Origin: Kiritimatiellales bacterium
GTDB taxonomy: Bacteria > Verrucomicrobiota > Kiritimatiellia > UBA8416 > JAIOPI01
Direction: 5' to 3'
DNA length: 34,607 nucleotides
NCBI GenBank assembly: GCA_945949405.1
Contig: CAMFEP010000005.1
Coordinates: 1 to 34,607 of the forward strand
Of the stretch, positions 9,239 to 18,835 are shown piece after piece (within the stretch, counting starts at the first letter, position 1; each line of letters begins with the position of its first letter). The translations under genes were made by a program, and so were the position numbers. The notes beneath the pieces are model-generated. The model made no database searches and was not told where the DNA came from. It saw only the letters and a list, made by a program, of their open reading frames with translations.

Positions 9239-10047
9239 GCCAAATCATCATGGTGCACATCGCGCGCATCGGGCAGCTCCCGATACCCTTCACGATGCGT
9301 CAGCACCAGTTCCCATTGCTTGACGTACTTCAGAAACGCACCAAAGGAGGCGATCGTCGCGATGGCCAGCCCGTGCGTCCCGTCCAGAAATCCCCCGCGA
9401 ATGATGTAGCCTTTGATAAATCGAAAAAACGGATGCAGAATCAGATTCGCGCGCCGGAACCGGCCACCCTGCGCATACCGCTGCTGCGCCGTGATCGTCG
9501 AATAGCGGTTCAGACGGTTAAGGTGGTCGACCACGTCGTCGTAGGTGTAATGCCAGATTGGATGTTTGAGCCGCTTGATCGGGCCATGCACCACCACCCG
9601 GTCGTGCGGCTCCTCGCCTTCCGTGCGCCCGAACTCCTTGTTGAACAGCCGCAGCTTGACGTCCGGATACCATTCGCCGTGCCGGATCCACTTTCCAAGG
9701 TAATACACCTGTCGGGGAAACTCGTACCCCAGATAGGTTCCCGTGCCCTGGTCGAGCTCCCGGTGAATTTCATCCTTCAACGCGGGGGACATCTCCTCGT
9801 CCGCATCCATGAAAAGCAGCCAGTTGTTCTTGGCCAGATCGCGCACCGTGTTGCGCTGGCCCACGTAGCCCAGCCATTGCTGCTGGTACACGCGCTCCGT
9901 GAACTCCTTGGCCACCGCCACCGTGCCATCGGTGCTGAAGCTGTCGAGCACGACGATCTCGTCGCACCAGCGCACGCTTTCAAGGCAGCGCCGTAGTTTG
10001 CGCTCCTCGTTGTAGACAATCACACAGGCCGAAATTTTTTCCCGCAT
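9235..10047 (-). CDS. family 2 glycosyltransferase, LPS core type (WaaE/LgtF-like)
   Basis: 270 residues, a normal length for the small LPS-core GT2 enzymes that transfer a sugar (often glucose or a heptose-linked hexose) on the cytoplasmic face of the inner membrane. It starts MREKISACVIVYNEERKL, the usual beta1 strand and NEE motif. IVVLDSFSTDGT is the second nucleotide-binding segment. The DXD-like metal site is DAD at residues 81-83 in LFMDADEE. The downstream segments KLRLFN and EPHDRVVV are typical of the WaaE group. The C-terminal third has an amphipathic/hydrophobic stretch (GLAIATIASFGAFLKYV) for membrane association. It lies 27 nt after the FHA gene and is probably cotranscribed with it. 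The acceptor sugar cannot be told. Confidence 0.9.
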   Translation of the reverse strand: MREKISACVIVYNEERKLRRCLESVRWCDEIVVLDSFSTDGTVAVAKEFTERVYQQQWLGYVGQRNTVRDLAKNNWLLFMDADEEMSPALKDEIHRELDQGTGTYLGYEFPRQVYYLGKWIRHGEWYPDVKLRLFNKEFGRTEGEEPHDRVVVHGPIKRLKHPIWHYTYDDVVDHLNRLNRYSTITAQQRYAQGGRFRRANLILHPFFRFIKGYIIRGGFLDGTHGLAIATIASFGAFLKYVKQWELVLTHREGYRELPDARDVHHDDLA

Positions 10048-10074
10048 GTCAACGTTCCCACCCCTGCAGCGAAC

Positions 10075-11553
10075 TCACGGCGCGTGACGGCTCAATGCCC
10101 CGACATCGGTGTTGGCCAGCGGACCCGGCTCCCCACCCCCGCCCGGCGATGCCACCTGCACCAGCAGCCCGGAAGGCTGTGCGGATTGGTCCTGCAGCGC
10201 CCCGAAGTGATACACGCGCACAACGTACCCATAAAATTGCTCGGCCCGCGTCCCGGCGGGCGCCATCGCCACCGGCACCATGTACGTCGCCGTGACGGAC
10301 TTCATCTCGCCCTGCTGCCAGGGCCCCGGCACCTTCAAGTCCCGGTTCTCCCCCGTGGCCCGCGTCCGCCGGATGCTGCCCGTGCGCATGTCGCGGTCAT
10401 AAAACAGCACATCCACCTTCACCGCTTTGGCATCGGGCGCCTGCATGGGGTCCGCCGCCGCAAGTTGCACGGTGACAATGCGCATCTCGCGCATCTCCTT
10501 CGATTCGGGGAATTTCTTCTGCTCCGTAGACTCCACCCGGACGCGTCCCCCGAATTTCGGCTGGACCTCCCGGCGCGCATCCCCCAGCTTGGCCAGCCGC
10601 TCGCGTGCGGTTGTGAGCAAGGATTCATTCCCGCCAACCTGAATCACCTTGCGCCACTCGGCCAGCGCCGGTTCTAGCATGCCTTGATCTTCATACAGCC
10701 AGGCCCGCTCGGCATGCGCTTCGAGATACTCCGGCGCCAGCCGCAAAATGCTTCCCAATAGTTCGTCGGCTTCGCGGTACTGGTTGCTGGCGATCAAGAG
10801 ATGCGCGTCCATCATCATCCCCCGCACCGTGTCATCCACCATCGCCTGCGCCAGCACATAGGGGTCGGGCCTGTCTCCAGCGTCAGAGCCTTGCACTGCC
10901 GGTGGCGGCGGCGCCGGAGCCGGAACGGCTTCCGCGGCCAGCCCGATCGGATCGGCATCCGCCGGCGCGGCCAGATCCGCCAGCGCGTCACGGGAATCCC
11001 GTGCAGACGCCGGCGCGGGATTGTCCGCCACCACGGCTTCGGCGGCGGCGGCCGGCGCTTTCGCAACGACCTGCAAGTCCGGGATCTTCACCATCTCGGG
11101 TTCCTGCTCGCCCGCCGACAACACAATCTCCGGCCCCCCACTGTGCGACGCACGCCAGACGATCATCGCAGCCACGCCACAGGCCGCCAGCAACACCACC
11201 GCCGCAGCCCGTCGGCGGCGGCCCACCAGTGGATAATCGAATGCCGCCCGCACCTCCGCCTCGACCACCGCCTGCACCAGCATGCGCGTGTGCCCCAGTT
11301 CCACGATGTCGCCATGCTTCAGCGAGCAATCGCGCACGGCCCGGTTGTTGACGAGCAATTTCCCCATGGAGCCCAGGTCACGAATTCGCAATCCCTGCGC
11401 CGAGTGCTCCACGACCGCATGGGTGTTGGCAATTTCAGGATCGTTCAGGCAAAAACCGCAGTCCGACCCCCGGCCGATCGTCATCGACTCTTCGGGAATG
11501 GTGATCTGCTGCCCTTTGCGATCCCCATTCAGTATGGCCATTCTATAAATCAT
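10075..11553 (-). CDS. FHA-domain transmembrane protein with TPR-like region
   Basis: 492 residues from MIYRMAIL (an upstream ATG at 11571 would add six). Residues about 1-90 form a forkhead-associated domain, which in the family binds phosphothreonine peptides. IGRGSDC, NTHAVVEH and NNRAVRD are the conserved segments; the usual Ser-Arg before the His is replaced by Asn-Thr. A basic stretch and one membrane helix (about 116-133, AAAVVLLAACGVAAMIVW) follow, then a long Pro/Ala-rich linker. Next is a helical TPR-like region (ANQYREADELLGSILRLAPEYLEAHAERAWLYEDQG). The C-terminal domain is beta-rich (VKVDVLFYDRDMRTGSI). The order implies a cytoplasmic sensor joined to a periplasmic domain. No Ser/Thr kinase gene is in the window. 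It precedes the glycosyltransferase in a probable two-gene operon. Confidence 0.85.
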   Translation of the reverse strand: MIYRMAILNGDRKGQQITIPEESMTIGRGSDCGFCLNDPEIANTHAVVEHSAQGLRIRDLGSMGKLLVNNRAVRDCSLKHGDIVELGHTRMLVQAVVEAEVRAAFDYPLVGRRRRAAAVVLLAACGVAAMIVWRASHSGGPEIVLSAGEQEPEMVKIPDLQVVAKAPAAAAEAVVADNPAPASARDSRDALADLAAPADADPIGLAAEAVPAPAPPPPAVQGSDAGDRPDPYVLAQAMVDDTVRGMMMDAHLLIASNQYREADELLGSILRLAPEYLEAHAERAWLYEDQGMLEPALAEWRKVIQVGGNESLLTTARERLAKLGDARREVQPKFGGRVRVESTEQKKFPESKEMREMRIVTVQLAAADPMQAPDAKAVKVDVLFYDRDMRTGSIRRTRATGENRDLKVPGPWQQGEMKSVTATYMVPVAMAPAGTRAEQFYGYVVRVYHFGALQDQSAQPSGLLVQVASPGGGGEPGPLANTDVGALSRHAP

Positions 11554-11594
11554 AATCGTGGCGCCCGGCATGGTGACACACCGGCCCCAAGGCC

Positions 11595-11623
11595 AATATA
11601 CACCCTGCCCAGAGTCTTTGGAA
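11595..11623 (-). promoter_or_regulatory. possible promoter of the FHA-glycosyltransferase operon
   Basis: On the minus strand, TTCCAA (11623-11618) is followed after 17 nt by TATATT (11600-11595). This would give a leader of about 35 nt before ATG 11553. The -10 box is good and the -35 weak. Confidence 0.35.
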
Positions 11624-11642
11624 CTGTGGATTCGATGCGCCT

Positions 11643-11706
11643 CCTCCCAGCGCCCTTGCGGCGCTGGAGGACAAATTCAGGCTGCGGGCCGGCACATTCA
11701 GCCAAC
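11643..11706. repeat. dispersed intergenic repeat, family D copy 2
   Basis: This is the partner of 1618-1680, in the same orientation. CTCCCAGCGCC-CTTGC-GGCGCTGGAG forms a nearly perfect stem with one bulged C, followed by ACAAATTC and GCTGCGGG. It sits between the acs stop and the FHA promoter and may end the FHA-facing side, but its function is unknown. Confidence 0.6.
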
Positions 11707-11708
11707 GC

Positions 11709-13694
<1,986 letters not shown>

Positions 13695-13760
13695 GCGTCG
13701 CTCCTCTCGCATTGGCATGAAAATCGGCCAGTCCCCCCGGATTGGCACCACCGTCCGGAA

Positions 13761-13789
13761 AATCTACCCGTTGCCCGCCCCCCAATCAA
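13761..13789 (-). promoter_or_regulatory. putative acs promoter (TTGATT-N17-TAGATT)
   Basis: On the minus strand, TTGATT (13789-13784) and TAGATT (13766-13761) are exactly 17 nt apart with a G-rich spacer. The leader would be about 60 nt and ends in a clear Shine-Dalgarno sequence. Confidence 0.5.
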
Positions 13790-13810
13790 GCGCCGCGTAC
13801 TTGCTTCCCG

Positions 13811-13843
13811 CCCAAGGTGGCCCGGGCGCTCCGCGCGCGGGCA
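13811..13843. repeat. REP family C copy 2 (GTGG-headed)
   Basis: CCCAAGGTGGCCCGGGCGCT followed by CCGCGCGCGGGCA matches the unit at 8127-8157 in the same orientation. It lies in the divergent intergenic region between acs and the ROK kinase, upstream of both promoters. Confidence 0.8.
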
Positions 13844-13863
13844 TCCCCCTCCTCGAATTTCTA

Positions 13864-13892
13864 CTGACAAATCCCCCAATCCTTGGAACATT
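13864..13892 (+). promoter_or_regulatory. putative ROK kinase promoter (CTGACA-N17-AACATT)
   Basis: CTGACA (13864-13869) and AACATT (13887-13892) are separated by 17 nt. Exactly 6 nt separate the -10 box from ATG 13899, which would place transcription start on the A of the start codon. No Shine-Dalgarno sequence is present. Confidence 0.4.
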
Positions 13893-13898
13893 CCGCGC

Positions 13899-14783
13899 AT
13901 GCATCGCATCGGCATCGATTTCGGCGGCACCAAGATCGAAGGCATCGCCCTCGACGAACAGGGTCGGGAACTCTTTCGCAAGCGCATCCCCACCGAGCAA
14001 CCGAAAGGTTACGAATCCATCGTCAGCCGCCTCGTGGCGCTCGTCCACGACCTGGCCGGCCAGCTCGGCAACCCGCCCCACACCGTCGGCATCGGCATTC
14101 CCGGCACCCTTTCGGTGAAAACCGGTCTGGTCAAAGGCTCGAACACCGTCTGCACCATCGGTCGCCCCCTCAAGGAGGACATCGAACACGCGCTGCGCCG
14201 CCCCGTCGGCATCATGAACGACGCCAATTGCTTCGCCATGGCCGAGGCCATCCACGGCGCGGGCAAAGGCAAAAATATGGTCTTCGGGGTGATCATGGGC
14301 ACAGGCTGCGGCGGCGGGATCGTCTATAAAGGCGAGGTGTTTAACGGATTGCAATCCATCGCCGGCGAGTGGGGCCACATGGCCATCGATCCCAATGGAC
14401 CCCTCTGTTACTGCAAGACCCGCGGCTGCGTGGAAACGTTCATCAGCGGCGGCGCCCTGCAAAAACGCTGGCAGGAACAGCATGGCGAAGCATTGAAATT
14501 TCAGGAGATCGAAGCCCGCTACCGGGCCGGCGACAAGGCTGCCGGCCTCTTCGTCCAAAGCTTCTTCGAATACTTTGGGCGCGCCATGGCCAACCTGATC
14601 AATATCCTCGACCCCGATATCGTCGTCCTTGGCGGCGGCGTCTCGAATTTCAACGACCTCTACACCAAAGGCGTCGCCGAGGTGGCCAAACGCATCTTCA
14701 GCGACACCCTCGAGACCCCCATCGTCAAGCACCAGCTGGGCGACTCCGCCGGCGTCATCGGCGCCGCCCTGATCGGCGTTTGA
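13899..14783 (+). CDS. ROK-family sugar kinase (glucokinase/N-acetylglucosamine kinase-like)
   Basis: 294 residues. It phosphorylates a hexose with ATP in the cytoplasm. ROK features are in order: phosphate-binding IGIDFGGTKIEG at residues 4-15, the IGIPG segment, catalytic NDAN (about residue 107) and the glycine-rich MGTGCGGGI. The zinc site is GHMAID followed by CYCKTRGC, close to the ROK consensus CxCGxxGC but with Lys for the Gly. The C-terminus has LGGGVSN. Sequence alone does not separate glucokinase from fructokinase or N-acetylhexosamine kinase. The start is at MHRIGIDFGG; no family member would need the long upstream in-frame extension. Single gene, with no sugar transporter or regulator nearby. 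Confidence 0.92.
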   Translation: MHRIGIDFGGTKIEGIALDEQGRELFRKRIPTEQPKGYESIVSRLVALVHDLAGQLGNPPHTVGIGIPGTLSVKTGLVKGSNTVCTIGRPLKEDIEHALRRPVGIMNDANCFAMAEAIHGAGKGKNMVFGVIMGTGCGGGIVYKGEVFNGLQSIAGEWGHMAIDPNGPLCYCKTRGCVETFISGGALQKRWQEQHGEALKFQEIEARYRAGDKAAGLFVQSFFEYFGRAMANLINILDPDIVVLGGGVSNFNDLYTKGVAEVAKRIFSDTLETPIVKHQLGDSAGVIGAALIGV

Positions 14784-14830
14784 TATGTTGGGAATTTTCC
14801 GGAATTCACCACGCCTTACGCCTATCCATG

Positions 14831-14860
14831 TGTAGGGGCGCATGTGTCATGCGCCCACAC
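14831..14860. repeat. REP family A copy 1 (GTAG-headed) at the start of the RAYT gene
   Basis: TGTAGG is followed by a perfect 9-bp stem GGGCGCATG-TGT-CATGCGCCC (14836-14856), then ACAC, which can pair with the leading GTGT. The preferred RAYT start codon (14849) is inside the stem. The preceding CACGCCTTACGCC (14811-14823) resembles the inverse of the hairpin at 18719-18732. Confidence 0.85.
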
Positions 14861-15346
14861 GGAAATCGTCACTTGCTTCCAAATCGCAAACGTCCGCCTC
14901 GCCTACCCTTCATCTTTAGCGACCACGCATCACCCATTTATTTTGTCACGATGGCAACTCGATCACGCACATCCCTGTTGGCAAATGATGCTGTCCATAT
15001 CGCTTTCCTGGGTTTTGCCCGCATTGGCTTGGATCGCAAAGGGATTGCCGTGGGGCGTTACGTCATCATGCCCGATCACATCCATCTATTCGTACGCGGG
15101 CCAATTGGCTTCAACTTGCGCCAATGGGGACGCATGCTAAAACGGGCGCTTGGCACAAGCGCCCCTACACAGGCAGGATCGTTCTGGCAGCGCGGTTTCT
15201 TTGATCATCTTCTGCGCAATGGTGAGAGCTACGCGCAGAAATGGGAATACGTTCGCATGAATCCAGTACGCGCCGGCCTTGTCGCAGCTCCAGAAGACTG
15301 GCCCTATCAAGGCGAACTTATTCCCCTTGAAGGCCCCAATGTGTAG
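14849..15346 (+). CDS. RAYT, REP-associated tyrosine transposase (Y1/HUH, IS200-like)
   Basis: 165 residues (172 from ATG 14828). RAYTs are single-strand DNA nucleases of the Y1 HUH family that recognise REP hairpins. The HUH motif is His77-x-His79 in MPDHIHLF. The C-terminal helix NGESYAQKWEYVRMNPVRAGLV carries the candidate nucleophiles Tyr128/Tyr134, and FWQRGFFDHLLR and DWPYQGEL are typical of the family. YFVT near the N-terminus is the first strand. No frameshift or stop is visible, so it may be active. Oddly, residues about 99-108 (RALGTSAPT) are encoded by a complete REP hairpin in reverse orientation. The start lies in another REP, and the stop TAG is part of a degenerate REP head. 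Base composition looks less GC-rich than its neighbours. Confidence 0.92.
   Translation: MRPHGNRHLLPNRKRPPRLPFIFSDHASPIYFVTMATRSRTSLLANDAVHIAFLGFARIGLDRKGIAVGRYVIMPDHIHLFVRGPIGFNLRQWGRMLKRALGTSAPTQAGSFWQRGFFDHLLRNGESYAQKWEYVRMNPVRAGLVAAPEDWPYQGELIPLEGPNV
15144..15170. repeat. REP family A copy 2, reverse orientation, inside the RAYT gene
   Basis: GGGCGCTTG-GCA-CAAGCGCCC followed by CTACAC is the exact reverse complement of 15355-15381. It adds or replaces codons between the KR segment and FWQRGFF of the transposase, without breaking the frame. Confidence 0.85.
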
Positions 15347-15381
15347 GGACCCTGGTGTAGGGGCGCTTGTGCCAAGCGCCC
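15341..15381. repeat. REP family A copy 3 preceded by a degenerate copy
   Basis: GTGTAGGGACCCTG (15341-15354) is a decayed or partial head whose TAG is the RAYT stop codon. The full unit GTGTAG-GGGCGCTTG-TGC-CAAGCGCCC (15355-15381) follows. It lies between the convergent RAYT and fusA genes and could stop transcription from both sides. Confidence 0.85.
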
Positions 15382-15415
15382 GCTCTTCCCAATGACCGAT
15401 GCCCAATGACATCCG

Positions 15416-17503
15416 TCAGCGGATCTTGTTCGCCGCCCGCTGCTTCTCGATGATTTCCTCGGCGATCCCGAAGGGCACCGCCTCGTAGCGCTCGAATTGC
15501 ATCGTGAAGGATCCACGCCCCTGGGTCAGCGAACGCACGGAATTCGAGTAGCCAAACATGTCGTTCAGCGGCACGAACCCGCGAATCATCTTGTCCCCAC
15601 CCTTGGTTTCCATGGAATCGATGCGCCCGCGCCGGCTGCATACCGATCCCGTCACGGGGCCCATGTAATCTTCCGGGCAGGTCACTTCCACGCCCATCAC
15701 CGGTTCCAGAATTTGGGGGGCGGACTTCAGGAATAGTTCCTTGAAACAAGCCCGCCCGGCTTCCTGGAAGGCAAAGTCGCTGGAGTCCACGTCATGGTAC
15801 GATCCGTCAATCAAGGTCACCAGCATGTCCACCACCGGATAACCCGCGAAAGGACCGCGGGTCATGGCATGAATCACGCCCTTTTCCACCGAGGGGATGA
15901 AGTTCGATGGGATGTTCCCGCCCTTGACCTCGTTGACGAAGGAAAAGCCCTTGCCCGGCCCCTGCGGTTCCAGGCTCATCACCACGTGCGCGTACTGGCC
16001 GCGCCCGCCGGTCTGCTTGATGTGCTTGTACGAACCCTGCTGCGCCGCTGTGCCCGTCTCACGGTAGGCCACTTCCGGACGCCCCACCTCGCCAATCACG
16101 CTGAACTCACGCTTCATGCGCTCGACCAGCACTTCGAGGTGCAGTTCGCCCATGCCCGACAAAATCGTTTCGCCCGTCTCCTGGTCAAAGGACACCAGGA
16201 ACGTCGGATCCTCGTCCGCCAGCGCGCGCAGCGCCACGCCCATCTTGTCGCTCTCGCCACGGTTCGCCGGCTTGACGCTGATCGACATGACCGGCGTCGG
16301 AAACTCAATGCTCTCAAGGATCACCGGCTTCACATCCATCGTGCAAATTGTATCACCCGTGCGCGTCTCCGAGAGCCCCGCCACGGCCACGATGTCACCC
16401 GCATAGGCCTCGGTGATCTGTTCCTGCCGGTTGGCATGCATCCGGATCAGACGGCCGATGCGCTGCTCCTTGCCGCGCGAGCTGTTCAGCACCACCGTGC
16501 CCTGCTGCAGGATGCCGGAATAAATGCGCACAAAGGTCAGCTTGCCCATGTGCTTGTCCGTCATGATCTTGAACGCCAGCCCCGCGAACGGCTCGGTGTC
16601 CTCTGGCTTGCGGGACACACTCGGATCCTTGGCATTGATGACCGGCGGCTGATCAAGCGGGGACGGCAGAAAGTTGACAACGCCGTCGAGCATGCGCTGG
16701 ATGCCCTTGTTCTTAAAGCCCGACCCGCAATACACCGGAATCATCTTGCGCGCCATCGTCGCCTTGCGCACCGCATCGATGATTTCCGCGTTGCTGATTT
16801 CAATGCCGCCGAAAAACTTTTCAAGCAACGCATCGTCCTGCTCGGCGGCCTTCTCGATTAAATTCGCGCGCCAGGTCTTGGCCTCCTCGACCAGCTCCGC
16901 CGGAATCTCTTCCTCGGTGAAGGTGACGCCCTTGTCCTTCTCGCTGTAGTACACGGCCTTCATCGCGATCAGGTCAATGACTCCGGCAAATTTTTCTTCC
17001 TTGCCGATCGGGATCACCACCGGCACCGCATTGGCGTTCAACGTCTCCTGCAGTTCCTCCACGACACCGAAAAAGTCCGCACCCACGCGGTCCATCTTGT
17101 TGATGAAGGCAATCTTGGGCACGGCATACTTCTCGCTCTGCCGCCACACCTGCTCCGACTGCGGTTGCACGCCGCCCACGGCGCAATACAACGCCACCGC
17201 GCCGTCCAGCACGCGCAGGCTGCGCTCGACTTCGGCCGTGAAGTCCACGTGCCCGGGGGTGTCGATCAACTGGATCGTATGCCCCGCCCAGCTCGTGGTC
17301 GTCGCCGCGGAGGTGATCGTGATGCCGCGCTCCTGCTCCTGGTCCATCCAGTCCATCACGGCGCCGCCGTCATGCACCTCGCCGATCTTGTGGATCTTGC
17401 CGGAATAAAAAAGAATGCGCTCGCTGACGGTCGTCTTGCCCGCGTCGATGTGGGCCATGATGCCGATGTTGCGAACCTTGGTCAGCGGATATGTACGTGG
17501 CAT
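15416..17503 (-). CDS. fusA: translation elongation factor G
   Basis: GTPase that drives ribosomal translocation. 695 residues, normal length. Start at [12 protein letters not shown] (17503), preceded by GGGAG 7 nt upstream; the longer frame adds 11 non-homologous residues. G1 is AHIDAGKTT, switch II is DTPGHVDF, and G4 is NKMD. The switch I segment [11 protein letters not shown] is present, so it looks like a canonical EF-G1 rather than a degenerate paralogue. Domain II/III segments and the domain IV loop (GGRGQYAHV) follow; the C-terminus ends RAANKIR. It is not next to rpsL, rpsG or tuf as in the usual str operon; the next gene upstream is divergent. It has its own putative promoter and a leader of about 86 nt. 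Confidence 0.97.
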   Translation of the reverse strand: MPRTYPLTKVRNIGIMAHIDAGKTTVSERILFYSGKIHKIGEVHDGGAVMDWMDQEQERGITITSAATTTSWAGHTIQLIDTPGHVDFTAEVERSLRVLDGAVALYCAVGGVQPQSEQVWRQSEKYAVPKIAFINKMDRVGADFFGVVEELQETLNANAVPVVIPIGKEEKFAGVIDLIAMKAVYYSEKDKGVTFTEEEIPAELVEEAKTWRANLIEKAAEQDDALLEKFFGGIEISNAEIIDAVRKATMARKMIPVYCGSGFKNKGIQRMLDGVVNFLPSPLDQPPVINAKDPSVSRKPEDTEPFAGLAFKIMTDKHMGKLTFVRIYSGILQQGTVVLNSSRGKEQRIGRLIRMHANRQEQITEAYAGDIVAVAGLSETRTGDTICTMDVKPVILESIEFPTPVMSISVKPANRGESDKMGVALRALADEDPTFLVSFDQETGETILSGMGELHLEVLVERMKREFSVIGEVGRPEVAYRETGTAAQQGSYKHIKQTGGRGQYAHVVMSLEPQGPGKGFSFVNEVKGGNIPSNFIPSVEKGVIHAMTRGPFAGYPVVDMLVTLIDGSYHDVDSSDFAFQEAGRACFKELFLKSAPQILEPVMGVEVTCPEDYMGPVTGSVCSRRGRIDSMETKGGDKMIRGFVPLNDMFGYSNSVRSLTQGRGSFTMQFERYEAVPFGIAEEIIEKQRAANKIR

Positions 17504-17552
17504 TGTCGTCTCCCGAATGGCGCCCCGCGACACCATGCCGCGTATGTTCGCC

Positions 17553-17624
17553 CCTCCGCACCCACTCAGGCAGCGGAGGCCTCAAAAAGGGTCGCACTAT
17601 GTGCACATTCCGCCCCCGCTTCAA
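17553..17624 (-). promoter_or_regulatory. putative fusA promoter and 5' leader hairpin
   Basis: On the minus strand, TTGAAG (17624-17619) and CATAGT (17601-17596) are 17 nt apart. The implied leader holds a 7-bp inverted repeat CCTCCGC ... GCGGAGG (17553-17559 and 17573-17579). The hairpin could be regulatory, but nothing ties it to a known leader class. Confidence 0.35.
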
Positions 17625-17680
17625 GCCCAAAATCCGGCCATATTACCGCAAACACATCAAGACCCGGAATCATTCACACC

Positions 17681-17776
17681 GGAAACCGCAGCTTGCCGAG
17701 TGATGAACCGCAGAATATCGAAGGAAATCATGCCTTTCATCATTCTAAAATCAGCAATCGTCAATCTGCGGTTTCC
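17681..17776. repeat. MITE-like 96-bp element, family F copy 2
   Basis: It is bounded by an 11-bp perfect terminal inverted repeat GGAAACCGCAG (17681-17691) and CTGCGGTTTCC (17766-17776). The interior (17704-17764) matches 1755-1816. It lies in the 333-nt divergent region between fusA and the next + gene, just upstream of that gene's -10 box. Apart from this element and the promoters, I see nothing else in the region. Confidence 0.65.
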
Positions 17777-17820
17777 GATTCTGCCACGCATTTCCTGTAT
17801 TCCCCTGCCCCCCTACCCGC

Positions 17821-17826
17821 TACCAT
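17821..17826 (+). promoter_or_regulatory. -10-like box TACCAT before ATG 17837
   Basis: CGCTACCAT matches the CTATCAT boxes before rnhC and the CotH gene and is preceded by the same C-rich tract. Ten nucleotides separate it from ATG 17837. No convincing -35 is visible. Confidence 0.3.
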
Positions 17827-17836
17827 GCCCACCAAC

Positions 17837-18727
17837 ATGCGTGTCCCACTTTTCGCTAGCCCCGTCCTATTGGTCCTCTCCGTCCTATTTTTCCCCCATC
17901 CTTCCACCGCCGCCGTCTTCCAACTCGCCCTCACCCCCTCCTCCCGCGTCATCGCCGGACGCGTAACCGTTCGCGTGGCCTTCGCCAACCATGGCGACGA
18001 AGCGATGCAAAACCTGCGTCCGTCGATCTGGTTCGATGGCGCCTGGCACGAAGGCCCCCTGGTCGCGGAATCCCTCGGCCCCGGCGAATCCGGAAACTAT
18101 CCACTCGACCTGGGCCCCACACCCGCCCTGCCGGGCGCCTACACCGCCGTCGCCGCCATGCGCTATTCCGACCGCAACGGCCACCCCTTCACCACCCTGC
18201 AAACAATCCCGGTCTATACCGCCGAGCCCCCGGAATCCGCCCCGCTCACCGCCACCCTCGCCCCGCCTGCTCCAAGGTGGCCCGTGCGCTCCGCGCGCGG
18301 GCAGACCGCAAAACTCACCCTCCGCCGCCGCGGCACCCTCACCCTCATCCTGGAATCAAAATCCGCCGATCCCCTGCAAGCCGCCTGCACGCTGATCCTC
18401 CCCGAAGAGTTGGCTGGCATACAAACGGACCCCATGTCCTTGGAAATCCCTCCGCAAGGCGCGGCGCACCACGCATTCCAAATTCAAAACGCCTGGGCCG
18501 TGCCGGGAAGCAACTACCGCGTATTTGCAATCGTGGATTACGTCCTGGATGGGCAACACGCCAGTCTCATCGTCCCAGGCAACATCGAACTCGCCACCCG
18601 CCGCCAGCTCTCCGAACGCACAGTGCAAAGGCTGTGGCTGATTCCCGGAACACTGGGGCTGCTCTACCTGGCGTTGCAGTTTTTCTGGAAAAAGCGTGAT
18701 GTGAAATCGTTTGTAGTAACGCCGTAA
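17837..18727 (+). CDS. exported protein with beta domains and C-terminal membrane anchor, unknown function
   Basis: 296 residues from ATG 17837 (ATG 17825 adds four). An N-terminal signal peptide (VPLFASPVLLVLSVLFF) is followed by two beta-sandwich regions of the alpha-galactosidase NEW3 type: about 25-125, VIAGRVTVRVAFANHGDEA, and about 160-265, LTLILESKSADPL. One C-terminal membrane helix (about 270-290, IPGTLGLLYLALQFFW) and a short basic tail come next. So most of the protein should be outside the cytoplasm, held by the last helix. Not recognised further. Two oddities: the inter-domain linker PRWPVRSARGQ is encoded by a complete GTGG-headed REP, and the last residues VVTP plus the stop codon come from a GTAG-headed hairpin. 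The original C-terminus may therefore have been different. Confidence 0.75.
   Translation: MRVPLFASPVLLVLSVLFFPHPSTAAVFQLALTPSSRVIAGRVTVRVAFANHGDEAMQNLRPSIWFDGAWHEGPLVAESLGPGESGNYPLDLGPTPALPGAYTAVAAMRYSDRNGHPFTTLQTIPVYTAEPPESAPLTATLAPPAPRWPVRSARGQTAKLTLRRRGTLTLILESKSADPLQAACTLILPEELAGIQTDPMSLEIPPQGAAHHAFQIQNAWAVPGSNYRVFAIVDYVLDGQHASLIVPGNIELATRRQLSERTVQRLWLIPGTLGLLYLALQFFWKKRDVKSFVVTP
18272..18303. repeat. REP family C copy 3, in frame inside a coding sequence
   Basis: CCAAGGTGGCCCGTGCGCT followed by CCGCGCGCGGGCA is nearly identical to the intergenic copies at 8127, 13811 and 22690. It is read through as RWPVRSARG in the exported protein. Confidence 0.85.
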
Positions 18728-18733
18728 GGCGTG
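18713..18733. repeat. GTAG-headed REP-like hairpin over a stop codon
   Basis: GTAGTA is followed by ACGCC-GTAA-GGCGT, with the stop codon TAA (18725-18727) in the loop. It differs in sequence from families A and B but keeps the GTAG foot. An inverse relative (CACGCCTTACGCC) lies at 14811-14823. Confidence 0.5.
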
Positions 18734-18789
18734 CCACGTTCGCTTTGCGCGGATTTGCCGCGGCTTAATGCGTCCCTTGCAACACCCGG

Positions 18790-18827
18790 CCCCGCACCGC
18801 TTCCACACCGCTGATCTCGCTGCACCA
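18790..18827 (-). pseudogene. duplicated 3' end of the small membrane protein gene (remnant)
   Basis: This segment matches 22075-22112 at 33 of 38 positions, in the same orientation. Read on the minus strand it encodes W-C-S-E-I-S-G-V-E-A-V-R-G-R. The real gene ends D-A-W-R-A-E-I-S-G-V-E-G-V-R-G-R. The remnant begins about 9 nt after the stop of the beta-helix gene and would continue VLQGTH to a stop. It has no start or body. Confidence 0.7.
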
Positions 18828-18835
18828 TGTTGGAA

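Noticed and set aside
8722-9996. 424-codon + strand frame
   Set aside because: Shadow of the minus strand glycosyltransferase and exported protein; Arg/His/Pro-rich with no motif.
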